Below are positions 42,650-46,537 of a DNA stretch of 46,537 nucleotides, in pieces. The DNA is taken from NCBI GenBank assembly GCA_905197045.1, contig CAJJXG010000011.1, positions 1-46,537 of the forward strand, in the 5' to 3' direction. The translations under genes were made by a program, and so were the position numbers. This DNA is from an uncultured Caryophanales bacterium. GTDB lineage: Bacteria > Bacillota_I > Bacilli_A > RFN20 > CAG-826. Under the pieces are notes generated by a model. The model was not told the origin of the DNA. It made no database searches and saw only the letters and a program-made list of their open reading frames with translations. How positions within the stretch are numbered: the stretch's first letter is position 1; each line of letters starts with the position of its first letter.

Positions 42650-43765
42650 ATGGCGCAAAAGGTAGTCGCGATGATACTTGCGGGTGGGAAGGGCACTCGT
42701 TTAAAAGCCTTAACCAAAAAGATAGCCAAACCAGCTGTCCATTTTGGTGGTAAATATCGTATCATCGATTTTTCGCTGTCTAATGTTGCAAATAGTGATA
42801 TCACAGTTTGCGGAGTTTTAACTCAATATGAATCAGCCGTTTTATCAAATTATGTTGGTAATGGTTCAACTTGGGGTTTTGATGGAGTTAATGGTAAATG
42901 TCAATCGCTTGCTCCACATCAAACTGAAGAAGGAGCTAATTGGTATAATGGAACAGCTGATGCTATTTATCAAAATTTAGATTTCTTAGATGATGAAGAT
43001 CCAGAGTATGTTTTAATTTTAAGTGGAGATCATATCTATAAAACAACTTATAACGATATGATTAATCTTCATATTTCTAGCGGAGCTGTTTGTACAATTT
43101 CAGTTATCGAAGTCCCTTGGGAAGAGGCTAGTAGATTTGGTATTTTAGAAGTTGATAGTAATGATCAAATTACAAAATTTGTTGAAAAACCTAAAAAACC
43201 TCAATCAAATCTTGCAAGTATGGGAATTTATGTTTTCTCATATAAAGAACTTAGAAAAGCCCTTGTTGAAGATGCAAAAGATCCTAATTCATCACATGAT
43301 TTTGGTAGCAATATTATTCCAACTTTACTTAAAGAAAATAAGAAAGTTATGGCTTATCGCTTTTCTGGGTATTGGAGAGATGTTGGAACACTTGATTCAC
43401 TTCATGCTGCAAATATGGAACTTCTTCCTTCAATGGGTAAAGAAGATATTATTCATTTTTCAGAGTTCCCAACAGTTTTTAGCGAAGACACTCACTCGAT
43501 GCCTCAATATATTGGCAAAGATGCTTTTATTGAAGATTGCTTAATTAACCAAGGAGCAGTTATTTTAGGTCAATGTATCCAAAGCGTAATTTCTAATGAA
43601 GTTTATGTTGGAAATAAAGCCAAAGTTGTTAGAAGCTATGTAATGCCAGGGGCCAAAATTGGTCAAGGGGCTTATGTAGAAAATGCAATCGTTGGACCAA
43701 ATGTGGTCGTAAAAGAAGGCGAAGTCATCAATAAAGATAGTGATGGTGTCGTTTTAGTTGATTAA
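42650..43765 (+). CDS. glgC: Glucose-1-phosphate adenylyltransferase, catalytic subunit
   Basis: ADP-glucose pyrophosphorylase, 371 aa, making ADP-glucose for glycogen. The nucleotide loop AGGKGTRL (11-18), substrate sites KPAVHFGGKYR and GTADAIYQN, and FVEKPKKP with the Glc1P-binding Lys are intact, followed by the left-handed beta-helix C-terminus. GAGGAGG (about 42635-42641) gives a strong ribosome site. The close junction with jetC, without terminator or promoter, indicates a shared transcript. Confidence 0.96.
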   Translation: MAQKVVAMILAGGKGTRLKALTKKIAKPAVHFGGKYRIIDFSLSNVANSDITVCGVLTQYESAVLSNYVGNGSTWGFDGVNGKCQSLAPHQTEEGANWYNGTADAIYQNLDFLDDEDPEYVLILSGDHIYKTTYNDMINLHISSGAVCTISVIEVPWEEASRFGILEVDSNDQITKFVEKPKKPQSNLASMGIYVFSYKELRKALVEDAKDPNSSHDFGSNIIPTLLKENKKVMAYRFSGYWRDVGTLDSLHAANMELLPSMGKEDIIHFSEFPTVFSEDTHSMPQYIGKDAFIEDCLINQGAVILGQCIQSVISNEVYVGNKAKVVRSYVMPGAKIGQGAYVENAIVGPNVVVKEGEVINKDSDGVVLVD

Positions 43766-43776
43766 GGAGACCTTTT

Positions 43777-44892
43777 ATGAATAATGTTTTAGCCATTGTC
43801 GATTTATACGAAAATTGCGATTTAGGTCTTCTTACTAGAGAAAGACCACTTGCAAGTACAACCATTTTAGGAAGATATGCTTTTATTGATTTTGCTTTAT
43901 CAAATTTATCAAATAGTGGAATCGATAATATTTGTGTACTTGCAAAAAACCACTCAAATTCAATTTATAAACATATTGGAAATACCAATACTTATTTAGC
44001 TAATCCAAAAACTGGTTATCTTTCAATTTTAATTAATGAAGAAGGTATTATTAATCCAGTTTTTAATACTGATATTAATAACATTAGAGAAAATGACTTC
44101 GTTTTATATGATGACAAAGTCAAATATGTTGTTATTACAAATAGTGCTTTTATTATGAAACTTGACTATAAAAAAGTCGTTGAAGATCATATTAAAAGTG
44201 GAAAGCAAGTTTCACTTGTTTACAAAAAAGTTGATGATTCAGCCGAATTTTCTAAATGCACAAAGCTTGTCGTTGATAATTTAAACTGTGTTCAAAAGTT
44301 ATATAAAGATCAAAAATCATCAAGAGCTAATATTCTTCTTGATACGATGGTTATTGATAAATCGTTGCTTCTTGAACTTTTAGTTAAATCATCACAAATT
44401 TCAGCCATGATTAGTGTTGAAAGTATGGTTGGTTATCTTGTTAATTATGTTACTAGAATCAACGCTATTGAATTTACTGGCTTTGTAAGATTTTTTGATT
44501 CACTTGAGCATTATTTTAAATATTCACTCGAATTTTTAAATAATCCTGAAGTTTTGCGTGATTTTTTCCAAGATCCAGAGTGGGTATATTATACAACCAC
44601 CCATAACTCGCATCCTGTTTTATATGGCCCAAATGCTAATGTAACTAATTCGCTTATTGCAAATGGAACTAACATTGAAGGTACTGTTAAAAATTCCATT
44701 ATTTCTCGTGACGTTACAGTTGAAGAAGGAGCTATAGTTGAAAATTCAATTATTTTCACACACACCACAATTAAAAGAGGAGTACATCTTAAAAACGTAA
44801 TTGCTGATAAACGTACTATCTTTGAAAACAAAAAGGATGTCTATGGAACTGAGTCTCATCCACTATATTTTCCAAGAGGAGTAATCGTTTAA
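43777..44892 (+). CDS. glgD: Glucose-1-phosphate adenylyltransferase regulatory subunit
   Basis: GlgD, 371 aa, a homologue of GlgC that lacks the catalytic nucleotide loop: the equivalent N-terminal stretch reads DLYENCDLGLLTRERPLA. In Bacillota GlgC and GlgD form a heterotetramer with GlgD modulating activity. The C-terminal beta-helix is present (NSIISRDVTVEEGAIVENSII). It begins 11 nt after glgC with AAGGAG upstream. Confidence 0.93.
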   Translation: MNNVLAIVDLYENCDLGLLTRERPLASTTILGRYAFIDFALSNLSNSGIDNICVLAKNHSNSIYKHIGNTNTYLANPKTGYLSILINEEGIINPVFNTDINNIRENDFVLYDDKVKYVVITNSAFIMKLDYKKVVEDHIKSGKQVSLVYKKVDDSAEFSKCTKLVVDNLNCVQKLYKDQKSSRANILLDTMVIDKSLLLELLVKSSQISAMISVESMVGYLVNYVTRINAIEFTGFVRFFDSLEHYFKYSLEFLNNPEVLRDFFQDPEWVYYTTTHNSHPVLYGPNANVTNSLIANGTNIEGTVKNSIISRDVTVEEGAIVENSIIFTHTTIKRGVHLKNVIADKRTIFENKKDVYGTESHPLYFPRGVIV

Positions 44893-44895
44893 TTT

Positions 44896-46341
44896 ATGAA
44901 TATTTTAATGTGTAGTAGCGAAGCTTTACCATTTTCAAAAACTGGTGGTTTAGCTGATGTTGTATATGCTCTTTCAAAAGAAATAGCAAAAAAAGAAAAA
45001 GATGATACGATGAGTATCATCTCTCCTTTTTATGGGAGTATTGATAAAAAGAAATATCGTTTTAAGAGTTTATATACTTTTAATGTTAAGATGAATTGGC
45101 GTTCGATTCCTACTGAGATTATGCATATTGAATATGAAGGAATCGATTATTATCTTGTTAAAAACGATAATTATTTTGCTCGTAATGGCGGACTTTATGG
45201 TTATTTTGATGATGGAGAAAGATTTGCTTATTTTTCTTTAGCTGTTATTGAATTAATTCGCCGCTTACCTTATGAAATCGATGTTGTCCATTGTCATGAT
45301 TGGCAAACTGGTATGGTGCCATGTTTATTAAAAGAAAAATATTCTCATGATTCTATACTTAGCAAGATCAAAACAGTTTCAACAATTCATAACCCATTAT
45401 TTAAAGGTTATTTTGGTGTCGATTCTTTATATGATTTTTATGAACTCGATGCTAATTTATTCTATTCAGGTAAAATTAGACTTGATGGACAAGTCTCTAC
45501 TTTAAAAGCTGGAATAAGGTATTCTGATAAAATCACAACAGTCTCGCCAACTCATGCTTATGAACTTAAAACACCTGATGGATCGAAGGGTTTATGGTAT
45601 GACCTTATCTTAAGACAAAATGATTTTTGTGGAATTTTAAATGGTATGGATTATAAAGAATTTAATCCAGCTCGTGATAAATTAATTTATAAAAACTACA
45701 ATCGCAAGAATTTTGCTGAAGGAAAAAGATTAAATAAAAAGGCTTTTTGCGAGGAATTTGAACTAGAACAAGGTAGACCATTATATAGTGTTGTTTCTCG
45801 TCTTTCTGATCAAAAAGGTCTTGAGTTAATCAATGCGATGGCCGATTTTGTTGTTTCTAGTGGTGGAAATTTCGCTCTTGTTGGTAGTGGAGAAAAATAT
45901 GCTGAAGATTATTACAACGCTCTCCATATGAAATATCTCCATAATGTTAGAGTTTATATTGGCTACAACAACGAAATGGCTCATAAATGTTATGCAGCAA
46001 GTGACTTCTTTATCATGCCAAGTGCTTTTGAACCATGTGGACTTGGTCAAATGATTGCTCAACGTTATGGCACTTTGCCAATTGTAAGAAGAACTGGTGG
46101 CTTAAAAGATAGCGTTATTCCTTATAATTATGGCTTAAATAATTATAAAGATGCTGATGGCTTTGGCTTTGATAATTTTAGTGTTAATGATGCTTTAAAA
46201 GCTACTGCATTAACTCTTATGGTTTATAATTCTCGCCCAAAAGAATTTGAAAAGATGAGATTAAATGCCTTAAAAGTTGATCATTCTTGGACTAAACCAA
46301 GTCAAGAATATCTTGCTTTATATCATTCTTTAAAAAAGTAA
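44896..46341 (+). CDS. glgA: Glycogen synthase (ADP-glucose dependent)
   Basis: GT5 glycosyltransferase, 481 aa, adding glucose from ADP-glucose to alpha-1,4-glucan. The N-terminal KTGGL (15-19) binds ADP-glucose, VHCHDWQTG is the acceptor side, and the C-terminal domain has PSAFEPCGLGQMIAQRYG with the catalytic Glu. It starts 3 nt after glgD. No branching enzyme or phosphorylase is in the window. A strong terminator follows. Confidence 0.96.
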   Translation: MNILMCSSEALPFSKTGGLADVVYALSKEIAKKEKDDTMSIISPFYGSIDKKKYRFKSLYTFNVKMNWRSIPTEIMHIEYEGIDYYLVKNDNYFARNGGLYGYFDDGERFAYFSLAVIELIRRLPYEIDVVHCHDWQTGMVPCLLKEKYSHDSILSKIKTVSTIHNPLFKGYFGVDSLYDFYELDANLFYSGKIRLDGQVSTLKAGIRYSDKITTVSPTHAYELKTPDGSKGLWYDLILRQNDFCGILNGMDYKEFNPARDKLIYKNYNRKNFAEGKRLNKKAFCEEFELEQGRPLYSVVSRLSDQKGLELINAMADFVVSSGGNFALVGSGEKYAEDYYNALHMKYLHNVRVYIGYNNEMAHKCYAASDFFIMPSAFEPCGLGQMIAQRYGTLPIVRRTGGLKDSVIPYNYGLNNYKDADGFGFDNFSVNDALKATALTLMVYNSRPKEFEKMRLNALKVDHSWTKPSQEYLALYHSLKK

Positions 46342-46359
46342 GAAAATTGCCAATTATTA

Positions 46360-46396
46360 ATTCTTGGAGTCGATAGAAGACTCCAAGAATTTTTTT
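46360..46396 (+). terminator. Rho-independent terminator after glgA
   Basis: ATTCTTGGAGTC (46360-46371) and GACTCCAAGAAT (46379-46390) form a perfect 12-bp stem with a 7-nt loop, followed by TTTTTT. It ends the jetABC-glgCDA transcript. Confidence 0.9.
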
Positions 46397-46485
46397 GTTA
46401 ACCCGAGTTAGTTAACTATTAAAATAAAAGATTCTTTACTAACTATTTTTATTAAGAAACCAATTTCCACGTCTTTAATTTATGT

Positions 46486-46537
46486 GGTTATTCATCTAAG
46501 TTGTCACTATTTTTACACAAAGTTATTCATTTAATTT
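46486..46537 (-). repeat. IS-like terminal repeat, inverted relative to left end
   Basis: The reverse complement of 46486-46510 is ATAGTGACA-ACTTAG-ATGAATAACC, 22 of 25 identical to 1-25. A second, partial unit (GTTATTCATTTAA, 46522-46534) follows to the window edge. The arrangement is the same element terminus facing inwards from both ends. Confidence 0.55.

Noticed and set aside
1..46537. UGA read as tryptophan (Mycoplasma code)
   Set aside because: TGA serves as a true stop (for example jetA, the 10800-12557 peptidase) and Trp is TGG.
1..46537. Circular replicon closed by the end repeats
   Set aside because: The repeats are inverted, not direct, so they cannot represent overlap of a circle; contents are chromosomal housekeeping genes.
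1..46537. CRISPR array, prophage, rRNA or tRNA genes
   Set aside because: No repeat-spacer pattern, phage genes, or cloverleaf/rRNA sequences were found on reading both strands.

Overview
The window is an A+T-rich (roughly 30-35% G+C by eye) stretch of a Bacillota chromosome. Gene order (rpsL-rpsG-fusA-tuf; priA ... rsmB-rlmN-prpC-pknB-rpe), TGA used as stop, TGG as Trp, and Mollicutes-like traits (lipoprotein-type ATP synthase subunit b, a PASTA-less and membrane-less PknB, shortened translation-quality proteins) point to an uncultured, probably gut, lineage of Bacilli near the Mollicutes (for example RF39- or Acholeplasma-like). The exact taxon is inference. Nothing looks like prophage, CRISPR, rRNA or tRNA. 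Both ends carry the same roughly 25-bp repeat in opposite orientation, which looks like IS termini that broke the assembly.

Layout. 1-4544: str operon (rpsL, rpsG, fusA, tuf) with promoter and terminator. 4545-6440: a foreign-looking island with a G+C-rich Cys/His-repeat lipoprotein in its own promoter-terminator cassette, a nested inverted repeat and a gene remnant with an internal amber codon. 6478-12557: ZIP metal transporter, BaiN/HI0933-type flavoprotein, YfcE-like phosphodiesterase, Orn/Lys/Arg decarboxylase and an Xaa-Pro aminopeptidase. 12680-21706: an mscS-led F-type ATP synthase operon (mscS, atpI-like, atpB, E, F, H, A, G, D, C) followed by an ATP-grasp enzyme. Subunit c has a two-carboxylate motif typical of Na+-coupled rotors.

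21810-25147: ppa, a choline-kinase-like gene, trmL and an eroded rqcH-like gene. 25381-34336: gmk-priA, then DUF1904, a catalytically dead RsmB-like protein, rlmN, prpC, pknB, rpe and a membrane protein. 34376-37140: accessory membrane genes, rpmB, a flavin reductase-like gene and two small genes absent from ordinary ORF calls (a 28-aa Cys-containing peptide directly upstream of an internally duplicated membrane protein, and a 36-aa basic protein).

37209-46341: a Wadjet/MksBEF-type SMC complex (jetA, jetB, jetC) without the jetD nuclease, running directly into glycogen synthesis genes glgC, glgD, glgA.

The most promising items are the nuclease-less JetABC joined to the glycogen operon, the peptide/duplicated-membrane-protein pair, the dead RsmB paralogue at the rsmB locus, the Na+-type c-ring, and at least four genes whose -10 box sits 6-7 nt before the ATG, implying leaderless mRNAs.
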